The notes under the pieces: generated by a model
What the model was told of the DNA's origin: nothing
What the model saw: only the letters and a program-made list of their open reading frames with translations
Databases searched by the model: none
Position numbers and translations under genes: made by a program
NCBI GenBank assembly: GCA_003999685.1
Contig: CP021221.1
Coordinates: 1,240,001 to 1,304,000, forward strand
Direction of reading: 5' to 3'
Length of the DNA: 64,000 bases
From: Taiwanofungus camphoratus
Lineage: Eukaryota; Basidiomycota; Agaricomycetes; Polyporales; Taiwanofungaceae
Shown: positions 45,939 through 57,734 of the stretch, piece by piece
Layout: each line of letters starts with the position of its first letter
How positions within the stretch are numbered: position 1 is the stretch's first letter

Positions 45939-46003
45939 CAGCGGCGGATGAACATAGCTTGCTCCCTTGATCCCTTCGCCCATTTCTCCTCCCAAGAAAC
46001 ACC

Positions 46004-47086
46004 ATGGCCCGAATCCTGTTTGTCTTCACCTCCTGCAACAAGACCCTGACGGGCGCACAGACGGTGAGCACCCATGACATCGTCCAAGCGCGGAGCATGT
46101 TCACCCGCACATGCAATTCTAGGGCTGGTATTTGCCCGAGGCAGCTCACCCTTATTATGGTGCGGTATTATATGCGCCATCAACACTCCCATACTAACCC
46201 CGCAATCAGTCCTCGCACCGCACCACACCATCGATTTCGCCGCTCCCGCTGGGCCCAACCCTCCCGTCGATGAGTCGAGCGTACAGGTACTTTCCGACAC
46301 CAGTCTCAAAACGACATGTCCTGTTAACAATCACCTATCAAAGATGTTCAAGGACGACGAAAGCGTCAAGTTCCTGAACGATCCGACCGTCCAGCAAAAG
46401 TTCGCGAGCGCGAAGAAGCTCTCCGACGTGAGCGCCAAGGACTATGACGCCGTCTTCTACGTCGGCGGCCATGGGCCCGTGATCGACCTCGCGTCGGACC
46501 CCGTCAACATCAAGTTTGCTTCCGAGGTTCGTGCGTCGTTTAGTGTCAAAGATGAAATTAACAACCCTACCCGCACTTGTAGTTCTATCGCTCCGGCAAG
46601 ATCACCTCTGCTGTCTGCCACGGACCTGCGTGAGTCCAATTCTGGTTTCCGCACCCTTGTTATGACTTGATACTGACCCTGTCTGCATAAGTGCCCTCGT
46701 TGGTGCTACCGATGCCTCCGGAAAGTCGATTTTCAGCGGAAAAACCTTTACAGGCTTCTCAAACGTCGAGGAGGGGCAAGTCGGTAAAGTCAAGGTACCG
46801 TTTCCTTATTGTAACCCCCCTTTGTGGACCCTTCGCTAATAGGTTTTTTCAAACCCCCCCAGGACATCCCCTTCCTTCTTGAAGACAAAATTGCCTCTCT
46901 CGGTGGTAAATACGAGAAGGCTGCCGAACCATGGGGTGTAAGCATTGGTCGTCTCGATCGAGCATTCAAGTGACTGACTCGAAACATTTGTGACAGGCTA
47001 AGGTTGTCGTAGACGGCAAGCTCATCACAGGCCAGAACCCCGCTTCCGCGAAAGGCGTCGGTGAGGCCATTGCCAAGGCCCTTTAA
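46004..47086 (+). CDS. DJ-1/PfpI-family protein, Hsp31-like (glyoxalase III type)
   Basis: Hsp31-like proteins convert methylglyoxal to D-lactate without glutathione and protect under stress. Eight exons (46004-46063, 46123-46159, 46210-46286, 46344-46526, 46583-46629, 46692-46794, 46863-46937, 46997-47086) give 223 residues. The nucleophile elbow is SAVCHGPAAL (Cys, then His), Glu of GWYLPEAAHPYYV completes the triad, and YVGGHGPVIDL is the conserved loop. FTGFSNVEEGQVG and LITGQNPASAKGVGEAI near the end are also typical. No signal peptide is seen, so it is probably cytosolic. Confidence 0.93.
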
Positions 47087-47277
47087 CTTGATAGAGTAGA
47101 AGGACATTGAATAATCAATAATGAATGTATTCTAGCACACCACAGCACAGGGCTGGTCATGTCTCAAATATCGCTCAAATGTAGAGTACCTCAATCTGCG
47201 CCTGAGATATTTGGCCAAGCAGCTTATATTGTCGATGATGTCAAAGAAAAGTAGTAGAACAACTATGATACACGATC

Positions 47278-48255
47278 TCAGATATATGCAACAGACATCA
47301 CCCATCCCTTCTTTAGGGTGAAGCCATCCAAGGCCTCTTTTGCAATTGCCGCCAGATCTGGCGAGTCGAACAGCACCTGCGCCATCTTGACTTTCTGTCC
47401 AGCTGCGTTTGGATGTGGCGACGGGACGACATGTGTGGACTGGAACCCTTGGTATCTGAGTAACATTGAATCAGAGCATCTCTGCATCACGATGGGCTGT
47501 AACGTACTGTTGAAACAGGACCGAAAGCACATCGTCTGTCACTTCTTGAGGTAAATTTGTACATAGGAGCCGGGCCGACTGATACTGTACAACCTGGGGC
47601 ATGGCGCCTGATACCACGGCAAAAGAGCGTTGGAGACCGAAAAAGTACTAGAGCGGAAAAGCTGAACGCACCGCCATTTGTCGCCCCTGTACCCTGTCTT
47701 GCACCATCCTCATCATCCTCGATTTCCATCTCCTCGTCGTCCTCATCCTCGCTTGGCTTTTCCTTTTTTAGTTGCCGCTCATCCTCATCCATCCGATCCT
47801 CCCTCGGTCGCTTCTCCACCGCGCTACTCGCCTTCCCATTCACAGCGTTTGCGGTCTTGGCATGCACCGAGGCCGGGGGAACAAAGTTGGGGTCCTCCCT
47901 CTGCATCGTCGCATACGACTTGGTCTTCGCATAATCGATATGCTGTAGCACGCGCCATTCACTTGTTCACATCAACCGCTTCCAAACGCAAGGGCTCTTG
48001 AGATGGATGGCGCACCATCGGTTTATCATAAAAGACGATACCTTCGCAGGCTCGCATGGCCGCGGTCGCGCCCGCCAGGTCGGCGAACACGAGGAACGCT
48101 TGCCCCCGCATTTTTGGGCCCTTCATCGCGACAATGTCGATGACCCTGCCATACGTCGTGAAGAGTGCGAAGAGCTGCGTCCGCAGTTCCTGCTTGTTTA
48201 CCTTGTCATTCAGGTTTTTGATGTACAGGGTCGTGTTGGGCTGGGTGGATGCCAT
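47278..48255 (-). CDS. U1A/U2B''-type snRNP protein with two RRMs
   Basis: Four exons (48255-48016, 47942-47672, 47607-47508, 47455-47278) give 262 residues. RRM1 starts PNTTLYIKNLNDKVNKQELR and has RNP1-like MRGQAFLVFADL; RRM2 has LLCTNLPQEVTDDVLSVLFQQYQGF and ends near the C-terminus. The linker holds Lys/Asp/Glu-rich sequence (KRPREDRMDEDERQLKKEK). This build fits the U1A/U2B''/SNF family, which binds U1 stem-loop II or U2 stem-loop IV; which RNA is bound cannot be decided by eye. An in-frame upstream ATG at 48291 would add 12 residues; MASTQPN at 48255 matches the family better. Confidence 0.92.
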
Positions 48256-48804
48256 GGTCGTCGGATTCAGCCAAAAGACGATGAGGTTCAAAAAGCAAGA
48301 TTCGAGTACTGATCGCCGCTCCCACGGCTCCCTTCGAGGTCACACAACGGCGCTCGACGTCCGGCCGTCGTCACACTCTGGCCGAAGCACTCGCTTCGGA
48401 CTTTGATTTTATCCCGGTGCCGTGGCTGGACCAATGACCATCTTGATACTTGTCACAAAGTCACGGGCGTTATCCCACGAGTCTAACAATTGTCCTTCGG
48501 ATTATCCGCGAGGTTGCCGTAAAGGGTCGCACGTTTCAGATAAATTGTGCTTGAAATCGGGGAAGTCGCAACACGACCCGCCCCCCGGTTCGTGTTTCTC
48601 AACAATCACCTGTGCTATACGGGCTAGGAAAGGTTCTGCAATCCTGTGAGTGCTCCCACTGTCGTGCAATCTAACTGTTCTGTCTATGTCACAGTTCCCT
48701 GGTGTACATCCCGATCATATACTACGTGCAACGAACCGTAAAACTCACGCGTCTTCTGGACATTTCATGAAATCTTGACGTGGTGTACGCGTAGACCTAG
48801 TGCA
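48256..48804. promoter_or_regulatory. Divergent promoter region, snRNP gene / LAG1
   Basis: Some 550 bp between two divergent starts. No clear TATA box or repeat was seen. Confidence 0.4.
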
Positions 48805-50159
48805 ATGAACACCCAGCAAGCCCCGGAATGGCTTCTATCGTATCTAGTCCCCTTCTTCACTCTCTCTTACCCGACTGCACCTCCGGCTGAGCCGGATTCC
48901 TTCCCCAATTCTTCATACTACAAAAATGGTCTTCTGGATGGTTGCTTCATCATCACCTGCGTTGCCGTTATGGCCGTCCTGCGCGACCTGGTGCGCCTAT
49001 GGGTGCTGGAACCTTTTGCGCGGTGGAAGCTGACGCGGGATCTGAGGCTCAGCATGAGAGCGAAAGCTGTGCGGGCCAATAACAATGGGAAAGCAAATGA
49101 CGAAGCAAATGGAAATGGCGACACTGCGCATGTGAACGGGAACGGACATGTCGCGCGTCCAAAAAATAGTCGTGCCGTGTACATTGATGGGGTACCAATC
49201 TCGAAGAAAGAGGCGAAGATGATGCACAGAAGTGTGCTTCGCTTTGCTGAACAGGGTTGGTCATTTATATATTGCACCTGTATCTGGTCGTTAGGATTGG
49301 TCAGTCGCTCTGGTTGTGGCTCTTGTCCGCCACCGCTAATACCCGCGCAGTATGTTCATCGCAACCTCCCCACCAAGGTCCTGGATCCCATAAATGTCTG
49401 GCTAACTTATCCTCATATACCCCTTCCTGGGCCCATCAAGTTCTATTATCTCCTGCAAACAGGTTTCTGGTGCCATCAGATACTCATCATCAACGCGGAG
49501 GCGCGCCGAAAGGACCACTGGCAAATGATGACGCACCATGTAATCACGATTGTTCTTCTCCTCGCCAGCTACATCTACAATTATACCCGTATTGGATGTC
49601 TCATCATGCTCCTAATGGATTGGTGCGATATAATCCTGCCAGTGAGTGGGCCTGCAACACTGATTTATGTGTAATTTAACGCGCGGTCTAGTTGGCAAAG
49701 ATGTTCCGTTACTTGGCTTGGTCTACTCTCTGCGATGCAACCTTTGTCTTGTTCTTGATTTCGTGGCTGGTCACTAGGCATGTGCTATTTATCCTTGCCA
49801 TATGGTCAACCTACAATGCACAATCCATCATTCCTCCTTCCTGGGATCCTGAGCGTGGTCATTACAAGACCCGAGGAATGTTCACGGGCTTTCTGACCAT
49901 GCTTGTGATGCTACAGGTATGCTTCCAGTTTTCCAGCTTCTGACTTGATCAAATTTTCGCTGTATCATTATAGTGCATCCAGATAATGTGGTTCTGGATG
50001 ATATGCCGCGTCGCATGGCGAGTGGTGAGCGGACAAGGTGCCGAAGATACACGCAGTGATGAGGAAGGGTGGGTTCTCTATCCATTGGTTTAAACTACCT
50101 TCTAATGTCGCTCTTCAAGCTTCGATAGCTCTGAGGAGGAAGATAAGAAGAGTCGATGA
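48805..50159 (+). CDS. LAG1: Ceramide synthase (Lag1/TLC domain)
   Basis: The enzyme N-acylates sphingoid bases with acyl-CoA in the ER. Exons 48805-49299, 49351-49641, 49692-49916 and 49974-about 50070 were verified, with a last short exon near 50130-50159; the final junction is uncertain, so the last dozen residues are tentative. The TLC domain shows FAEQGWSFIYCTCIWSLGLYVHRNLPT across an intron, then GPIKFYYLLQTGFWCHQILIINAEARRKDH, MMTHHVITIVLLLASY with the His-His pair needed for activity, and LMDWCDIILPLAKMFRYL. At least six membrane segments are apparent. The C-terminus is acidic and Lys-rich (TRSDEE...EDKKSR). Confidence 0.92.
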
Positions 50160-50506
50160 TTATACACCAGTGACCCCAGTACTATCTACGCTCCTGCTTC
50201 ATTTATTGGGCGTCAAGGACGCCACGCGTCCCATAGTATTGCGTTCTATCCTAGCATCGTCGTTTTGTAGTTGTACATGACTGGACGGTGTTACGTTTAC
50301 AAACGAGTTTCAACGAGATGTATACGAGCTATTGTGAATTAGGAGGGTTGCCTTATCAGGGGAATCAAGTGACTTCAGTCGTCCGCTTGCAAGCGTCACG
50401 CGATATCTTAGATTGAACTCTGCTGTAGCTGGACTCTGTTACGCTCGCACTCCTTGTTTTGCTTTCATTCTATCAGTATACCTAGGTCTCTCAGGATCTT
50501 GTCACA
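50160..50506. other. Intergenic stretch, LAG1 to SNF7
   Basis: About 350 bp holding the SNF7 promoter; nothing distinct was seen. Confidence 0.4.
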
Positions 50507-51396
50507 ATGATGGCCGGGTTCATGAGTTATTTCGGTGGTCGGCGAGATCCCAAGCAATCGTCCAGAGATGCCATTGTCACGCTCCGGCAGCAGCTGCAGA
50601 TGATAGACAAGAAGGAGGAGTACCTGCAGAAGAAGATTGATGAGGAGCTGAAGAAGGCGAAATCAAATGCTGTCACGAATAAGGCGGGTGAGTGGTTCTC
50701 TGTGCAAGGCGACTATCTTGTCAGCTTATGGTATGGCTATTCCGGCTACGCGTATCTGCAGCTGCAACCGCAGCATTGCGGCGAAAGAAGGCGACGGAGC
50801 AAGAGCTAGAACGACTGCAAGGGACACGATTTCAGTTGGAGATGCAGGTAAACACTCTAGAGTCTGCAAGCTTCAATGCAGAAACTATGGCAGCTATGAA
50901 GAAGGCTGCTGGCGCATTGAAAGATATACACGGGAAACTGTACGTGATCCGTCTACTCTTTGTTTACTTTGATATTAAATGCGGGCGTAGCTCCATTGAC
51001 AAGGTGGACACAACTATGGCTGATATTCAGGAACAGACTCAGCTCGCGAATGAGGTTTCGGAAGCGATATCTGCGAACACTTATAGTGGCGTAGATATCG
51101 ACGAGGTCAGTCATGATACTCTAATGTGGATAGTCCGTGCTGAGAGACACACAATTTAGGATGAGTTAAAGGCGGAACTAGCTGATCTAGAACAGGATGA
51201 GTTGAACGAGCGACTCATGGGTGCAGATCATGTACCACTGCATCAACCAGCGGTCACAAGCAGGGTGGAAGACAGTGAGTTGTCTTGCAATAGCCCAACT
51301 AGTACTGAATATGGATTCCCAGGTCGGCAATCAACAGCAGTGGAAGATGATGAGGAGGCTCAACTAAAGGAATTGCAAGCAGCCCTAGCAATGTGA
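50507..51396 (+). CDS. SNF7: ESCRT-III subunit Snf7/Vps32
   Basis: Snf7 polymerises on endosomal membranes to drive vesicle budding and membrane scission. Five exons (50507-50687, 50774-50939, 50991-51105, 51160-51274, 51323-51396) give 216 residues. The N-terminus MMAGFMSYFGGRRDPKQSSRDAI has the membrane-inserting helix and start of the basic core; LRQQLQMIDKKEEYLQKKIDEEL and QVNTLESASFNAETMAAMKKAAGALK are the core helices. The C-terminus is acidic with the MIM1-like end EEAQLKELQAALAM for Vps4. Two ATGs in tandem (50507, 50510) are possible starts. Identity is secure. Confidence 0.95.
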
Positions 51397-51904
51397 CATT
51401 ATGATCTCCTTCATTTGGTTTTATTCATCAGTCCCCCGCGCATTCTTCTCGACTAATGATCTGCTGTTACATTACCACTCTGGGCTTATCCACCTCTTTT
51501 ACCTGTCTTATTAGTGCTACAACCAGCAACCGACGTCACACTGTACTCTTCCGCAGCTTATATATATCTCATGAATTGGACGGTTTCTGCACCATATAAC
51601 CAGGATTCAGGTGTGTACAGCTCAGAGCAAGCGGACCGATATGTACCTACATATTTACATAAGCACCAAATGGGCCAATAGGCAATTTAGATGCGACTAA
51701 TACCTGTATTCGTGATTGATTGATGCGCGAGCGATGGTGACAGTAAGTTAAGTATGAGCAAAACCAGCAGACGACAGTGCGACAATACTCTTCAAAATAC
51801 GAAACCCGAAAATCGAAAGCTAACTCATCTCCCTTCGACGGAGTCCGTGTAAGTTCGCTTGAGTGAATAAATGTAAATGGAATGGCCTGTTTGAACAGCG
51901 AGTA
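51397..51904. other. Convergent intergenic stretch
   Basis: About 500 bp between the stops of SNF7 and NEM1, A+T-rich near 51540-51700; presumably 3' untranslated regions. Confidence 0.4.
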
Positions 51905-53689
51905 TCATGAGAATCCACGGATACCCAATATTCGCCGAACATCGCTAGTGAAGCGGAGAGAGTCCAGTACAGGCAATAAATCGAGGAGCGCCTCGTCGTG
52001 TGGATCATGTGTCCATCCTTCTATGGGGATCCCGTTCGCTATGAACGTTGGGATCAAAATCACGGAATACGTTCGTGATATGCACACACTGACCTTCGTT
52101 GACGCTGTAACATATAGGCGAGTTGTCGATCAAACATATTCTGGCAAGGTCTTGTTCTACGATCGATAAATCCTTTGTATAAGATCCATTCGGAAGTTGC
52201 GTGCAGGACTAGCAACGTATGAATACTGTTAATTCAGTCCTTGAAGCAGGTTCAATGGAGGTTTTCGCGCGTACCTCCCTGAATAATCGGCGAGTTAGAA
52301 TCCCTCGACCGGCATCTAACCAGTCAATGACAGGATCGGCGTACTCTTGCATAGATGCCGTAAATATAACGAGTGTATACCACCCTGAGACCTATAACAG
52401 ACTTCCAAGGTCACGACGATGGAGGGTCTGCTACGCGAGTGGCTGACCTTTCTAAGGAAATAATCCACAAACGGTCGTTTGTACACATGATAAAGCGTAC
52501 TGCGACCGCCCAATACCACTTCAACCATATGACCCGCACCTTTATTTCCTCGCCCGAACATACTTAGACCCAGAAGCCCTGATCCACTTGATGAGGTAGC
52601 GAGCATAGGTCTCGATGTAGCATGTATCAGGGTCTCGTCAAGATCCAGAACGAGCGTCTTCGGTAGGTGAAAAGGTGTTTTGTGAGTAATAGCGGTGGGT
52701 GTAGAAGAACGGGATGCGGTATTAATCTGAGACACTGCTGGTATAGGTGTAGTGGATGGTATGGCAGCTGGAGACGGTGCTTGTATGTCTGATGTTGTGT
52801 TTGAAGATGTGAATACTTCTGAAGGCGGATGACTGACAATAGGAAGAGGGAAGGCTGGGGATGTCGGTGCAGATGGGGATGATGGGGATGGGGACAATGG
52901 CGGTGGAATTGCGTGCTGAAATGGTGACTGTGGAAGGTCTAATAATACAGATTTCTCGTCCTTACTCTCGTCCTCAGTATCCTTCTCTTCCTCGTCTGTA
53001 CCATCCTCTACTGCAGCCCCATCTGTTGCTCTTGTAATTCCTTGTCGGGTTATCGATCTCCATGCTGCGCAGAGGCTATTCCATAGCAACAACACAATCC
53101 GCATGAAGAGTAGATGTCTGAATGTGCTCCCCGAGGCTGTTTTGGGGCGGGTGGCTCTCTCGATTGACGAGACGGACAGACGTCTAGTCACGGGTCCAGA
53201 TGGATGTTTCGAAGAAGGAACGGAGGGATGTTGAGGTGGACGAGACGAAGGTTCGCTAGCAGGTCCTGTAGGGTTGACTTCCCCAGGCGACGAGAACGAC
53301 CGCTTTAGAGCCGATGTGCCAGTCGATGAATTCGCAGGGGGTTGGACAAGGAATGATTTAGTTGACCATGTCCTCACCCGCTTCAAAGGCGTATCTCCTT
53401 CCTCTACGGCATGAGACAGCGAGCGCAGAGATTCGGAGACCGGAGCAGACGGAGGAGCACGCGGTGAAGCCAAGACATCGAACTGGCGCGAGAGGTAAGC
53501 CAGCGAATTCATCTGCGTCGCACCGACGCCTATGAGGGCTGCGGTGAGCAGAACGTGAAGGCAGACTAGCAGGAAATGAAGAACGAGAGATGTAGGACGA
53601 GATTGGGGAAGGTCGCGGAGATGTCGGTGGGCAGACCATAAACGCGTGTAGCGTGAAACGGAGCGTGGGGGGTCTTCATTTTCTGCCAT
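51905..53689 (-). CDS. NEM1: Nem1-type lipin phosphatase (HAD/FCP1 domain)
   Basis: Nem1 with Spo7 dephosphorylates lipin (Pah1) at the nuclear envelope and ER, steering phosphatidate to triacylglycerol. Four exons (53689-52448, 52391-52275, 52208-52094, 52038-51905) give 535 residues. Membrane segments lie at [21 protein letters not shown] (about residue 35-55) and near 53080 ([18 protein letters not shown]). The catalytic motif is [12 protein letters not shown], with both Asp residues, followed by [31 protein letters not shown] and [12 protein letters not shown] (motif III). The middle is Ser/Pro-rich with an acidic run ([15 protein letters not shown]). Identity is secure. Confidence 0.93.
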
Positions 53690-54419
53690 CGTCAGTCATC
53701 TTTCCGCCAATTCGCTAGGGGATCTGTCTCTTTATATCGTCTTATCCCATCGAGCTCGATATTCTTGCTATTCATTCTGCGAACGTTCACATGTGCACGT
53801 ATGTTCCGGTCTTCAAGCTTCAAACACACGATTCCTATCAGACTGTCTGTTCATCATCCGGGACAGCTCTTTTCAGTCTGATTATGTACAACTGGACCTC
53901 TCTTGCCCTAAGCTTCTTCTGCGCTTGACCTGGATATTATCTTTCACATCGTTGTTATCGATAATTTGAACGTGCTTTCAATGTTCCTTGTCAGCTATGA
54001 ACGTGCGCACGACGGAAGGTACTTGTCATTAGAGGCATTTCTCGTGTATGATAAGCTGCTCAACATCTGACCGATTATTATGCGGAACACGCATCAATTC
54101 CTTCATCCGGTGATCATTCAGCTGCACAGCTTGCCATGTATTTAGCAGGTGCTTGGCGTTTCGGAGCGCCGACATATTTTGTTGTACAAGTACACCCGAG
54201 GTATGGTACTTTCCTCGCATGATGCACAGTCAGAGCTGCCCGTTCAATTGGCCTCTAGTTAGAATCCTTCCACAACAAGCTACATGCGGGGAAGCAGAGG
54301 GGAATCGACAACGCCGGGTAAGTCAAACTCGTTCGACTTGCTTGGAGTGAGCGAGAATCTGTCATACATGACGCATACGAATAGCGTTCTCGATCCCTAG
54401 CATACCTATGCAAGTAAGT
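53690..54419. other. Intergenic region upstream of NEM1
   Basis: About 730 bp between the MFS stop and the NEM1 start. The minus-strand frame at 54029-54220 has no recognisable content. Confidence 0.4.
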
Positions 54420-56362
54420 TCATACAAGGTAACGGAATCCCTTCTCCTTCACACCTCTCTCCTGCTCTTCCTTATCCAGTTGTCTGTTGAGCGACTGCAG
54501 ATGAAGCTTGAAAATATAGCACATAACGATGGCCCATCCTGACGTTGCAATGCATATGGCATATGAGTTGCGGTAGGTAGGACCCCAACTGCTGGGCCAT
54601 ACATATCTGTAAGAAGAGTACGTCATGGAAAGTCAATGTCTGGGATGGCGCCCAAATGATGAGGCATCCGCCACTTACGAGCCGGCGACATTACCCAGTT
54701 GCGAAAATGCATTCACAAGCGCGACGGCCACGGCCCGTTTGGATGGTGGGCGAGGGAACGAGTTACTGACCCATGTGTAGAGGACGACGAATCCAGCATA
54801 CTGTTGGGCCATCAAGAACCTGCCGAACGAAAATTAATTACTGCGTGAAATGAGATAATACACGGTAACACTCACAGAGAAATATATCGTGCAGCGGTAT
54901 TCATGGTAGATATTGCAATGATAAATCCCACAATTCCTAAGGCCCATGATATCGTCATGTGGTAGAACCGTTCCCCTGTCTTATCGGAGTGCCTGTGGTG
55001 TCGATGTAGAAGTCAACGCAATCGAGGGGCGAGTAATATGTCAGACTACACCTACCGAGAAACCAGGTACGCAAGGATCGCGGTGAGTACGAAGGGTGGG
55101 GCACACAACAATAGCGACACCGTTGTCCCAAATCCCATAGTAGCGCTCAGGGTGGGGAAGTACGCGTTGAAGCTCAGCGCGACAACCTGGCTCAGCATTG
55201 CGAATGCCATCCACCATACTTTCCAGTCTGTCACCGCCATCCACAGACCGGCTCCGGGACGCCCAACTTCAGTTTCGCCCTCATCGCCGACAAGCGCATC
55301 TTCCTCCATGCGCCTCAACGCCAGACGACGTTCGAGGGGACTCAACCACCGCCTATGTGTAGTTGCAGGAAAGTCGGGCAGAATGAAGATCGCGCAAATA
55401 GCGAAGAACACTGTCAGAGACCCTTCAATATAGAATAGCCAGCGCCATGCCGCCCGTCCGAGTTTGCCTTGCATACTGTTCAGGATTCCGGAGGCGATGA
55501 GTGCACCGAAGGCATTACTGATGATGTTACCACCGTAGAGAATAGCTGTCCTTGCACCGAGTTCGCTTCGCTTATACCATTTGCTGATAAGGAAGAGAGC
55601 ACCCGGAAAGAACGCTGCTTCCATGAAACCTAGGAAGAAGCGTGTTAGCAGGGCCCCAACGAAGCTGTCATAAAAAAAAGGTTGGTTGTGAGACTTCGCC
55701 GAATGGAAGCCGACTTCACTTTTTGGTAATTCCTTTATCGACAGTCAGAAAAGGAAAAGTGGCAGGAGACTCGCTCATCACGGACCTGTTAATATCGAGA
55801 TAACGCCCCATATAATCATGCATATTGGCAGATGAAGAGACGGCTTTCCCATATAGTTCAAAATCATGTTGCTGTTTTAGGGACACATATGACTGAGCCA
55901 CCGGGGGAAAAGATCGGTCAAGCTCACGATGGTATTTGCATGATGATATAACCAACGTAAAGAATGGACAACAATGTCGCAAATTGTTGTCCCTGAAGAT
56001 GGAGGTCGGCCTCAAAACCGCGCAATCGGGCTGCTCTGTAGTACAATCAATTTTGATTAAATGATTTACTCACATCGCAAAAGATTGCGTTTACCCTGCA
56101 TTGTTGCGGTCAATCTATGATTATAAATTGTGAGTAGTATGAGGCGTGAGTGAATGAAAATTTTCACATAATTCAAGATGTAGATGATGACAAGGATAAA
56201 CATGCGAAGGTCAAGTTTCCAAAGTAGTTTTCTTTCCATTTTTTTCCGCGCTTCCGGGCCACCAAACTCTGCGTCAGGGTCATCCTGTGTCACCTGGATT
56301 GACTCGACGTCTGGTTCTGCCTTTTCCGTGACAGAGGGAGGTTGGAACTCTGGTGTGGACAT
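54420..56362 (-). CDS. MFS transporter, anion:cation symporter (Dal5-like) family, copy 1
   Basis: A 12-segment facilitator; relatives carry allantoate, nicotinate or other organic anions with protons, but the substrate is not decidable here. ATG at 56362 (MSTPEFQPPSVTEK). Landmarks are LDLRMFILVIIYILNYV, IDRNNAAAARLRGFEADL, LLTRFFLGFMEAAFFPGALFL, ISKWYKRSELGARTA, GKLGRAAWRWLFYIEGSLTVF, and late WGPTYRNSYAICIATSGW. Short introns interrupt it, several inside TM1 to TM4; the middle (about 55052-55624) is one long exon. The C-terminal GFRYLV ends at 54420. It is closely similar to the plus-strand copy at 60124-62111, from which it is separated by two unrelated genes. Exons were traced but not all boundaries checked. 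Confidence 0.9.
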
Positions 56363-56753
56363 CTTGATGTGAGCGTCAGTTATCTGTGTCAAGCTTGTTC
56401 CCGCAGAAAGCGAGAGGTTTATATGAACAACCTAATGATATAGGCGTTCCGCATCTCCCGTGTTCCTAGAACTTGCCCTCCCAATATACGCATGCTTGAA
56501 CTTCGGGAAGTAGGTCACAAGACGGGCTGGTGGCAGTGCGTCCCGGGCTCGCGATCGATACTTCCATTTTGGGCGAGTGATGATTTCAACGGTGACGCCC
56601 ACGTGACGGACGCGAACGTTGTTTACGCGTGTGACCTGCGCGACTTGCAATTTGCATCACACCCTGAGCGGCTCGCACCTTGGATGCCAGCCAGTCGCCG
56701 CCTCGGGTCTCCGATATATGTCGCGATCTGCCTCTTGGAATACCGCTCTTAAC
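56363..56753. promoter_or_regulatory. Divergent promoter region, MFS copy 1 / RING gene
   Basis: Some 390 bp between the start codons. No clear core element was seen. Confidence 0.4.
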
Positions 56754-57631
56754 ATGGATCGACATGATGAATTCTTTCTCACTACCCAAGAACGCGTGGC
56801 TCTCGCTATTTCAAGACTACCCACCCTGACCAAGAACGAGATACCACTTGACGATGCATGCCCAATATGTCTCATTTCACTCTCTAGTATATACGAAGGT
56901 CGCTCGCAGGACGAAGGAACTCTTGTTGGACTGACTGCTCAACCGATCAGCCTCAGTGGTGTCACCAAGTTGGATGGCTGCGGCCATGTGTTCTGCCGAG
57001 TAGAGTAAGTACTACTCGTTCCCGGGCCACGAGCATGGACTTAATATTGCCCTTTGATTTATCTAGTCTGATAGAATGGATACGGGGTCGGGTATGAGCA
57101 ATGGCGTTCTCTTATCATTGACCATTGCACTCATTGTTCCTCTAGCATGGCACTTGTCCCTCATGCCGCAACCTCTTCGCCGACATTCGTCCCGTCTCAG
57201 AGTCTGACAACGAGTCCTCAGATGGCGATTATGTTCCAGGAGAAGACGAGGACGAGGAAGAGGATGACGGATTCCTGGACACCGATGGGTTTACTGATGC
57301 GGACGAATTCGAATTCGAGGTCGACGAGATGGATCTGGACTTGTCTGAGGACCTGGATGCAGAGGTTGATGCAGACGCAGATGCGTGGGATGGCGGAGAC
57401 GAGGATGAGGGAATGGGGAACTGGGGCTTGAGTGATGGAGATGGTTCGGAGAGTCTTTCAGAGGGCGATTTGTTCATTAGCGGCGAAGATGAGGTTGTCT
57501 CAGCAGATAGTAAGTCTTCCGCTTCCAGATGCATGTTACTTCTGACTTGACATTTCTTAGATGCCGAGGTTTTTGATGGTGATTCAATCACACCTACTCA
57601 TGACAACACTGCTCCCCACGAATCCAAGTAA
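56754..57631 (+). CDS. RING-finger protein with acidic C-terminal region
   Basis: Four exons (56754-57004, 57067-57091, 57146-57509, 57561-57631) give 236 residues. A RING-H2-like finger starts CPICLISL, carries an insert of about 35 residues (through SIYEGRSQDEGTLVG), resumes DGCGHVFCRVDLIEWI, and ends with HGTCPSCRNLF. It probably acts as an E3 ubiquitin ligase. The C-terminal half is extremely acidic (repeated Asp/Glu, such as DEDEEEDDGFLDTD), suggesting a basic or chromatin-bound partner; this is inference. Similar Agaricomycete proteins exist to my recollection but have no named function. It lies inside the interval between the two MFS copies. Confidence 0.82.
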
Positions 57632-57734
57632 GGGACCCAGAATGGAGTAATCGGATTCAAGGATCATGTAAAGTATCGTCTAATTGTTATATTGGTTTGT
57701 GGAACTACGATTGTAAACATATCTATCCTGTACA

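Larger units (their letters stand above)
45369..46003. promoter_or_regulatory. Divergent promoter region, MOB1 / Hsp31-type gene
   Basis: These 635 bp carry a four-copy heptamer repeat (45641-45668) and, nearer the Hsp31-type gene, a TATA box followed by a bZIP-like site (listed separately). Short open frames within it look accidental. Confidence 0.5.

Noticed and set aside
47557-48001. Plus-strand Ser/Pro-rich frames opposite the snRNP gene
   Set aside because: Complement of the acidic/Lys-rich linker of the two-RRM protein.
57229-57591. Minus-strand Ser-rich frame opposite the acidic RING gene
   Set aside because: Arises from GAx codons of the acidic tail read in reverse.
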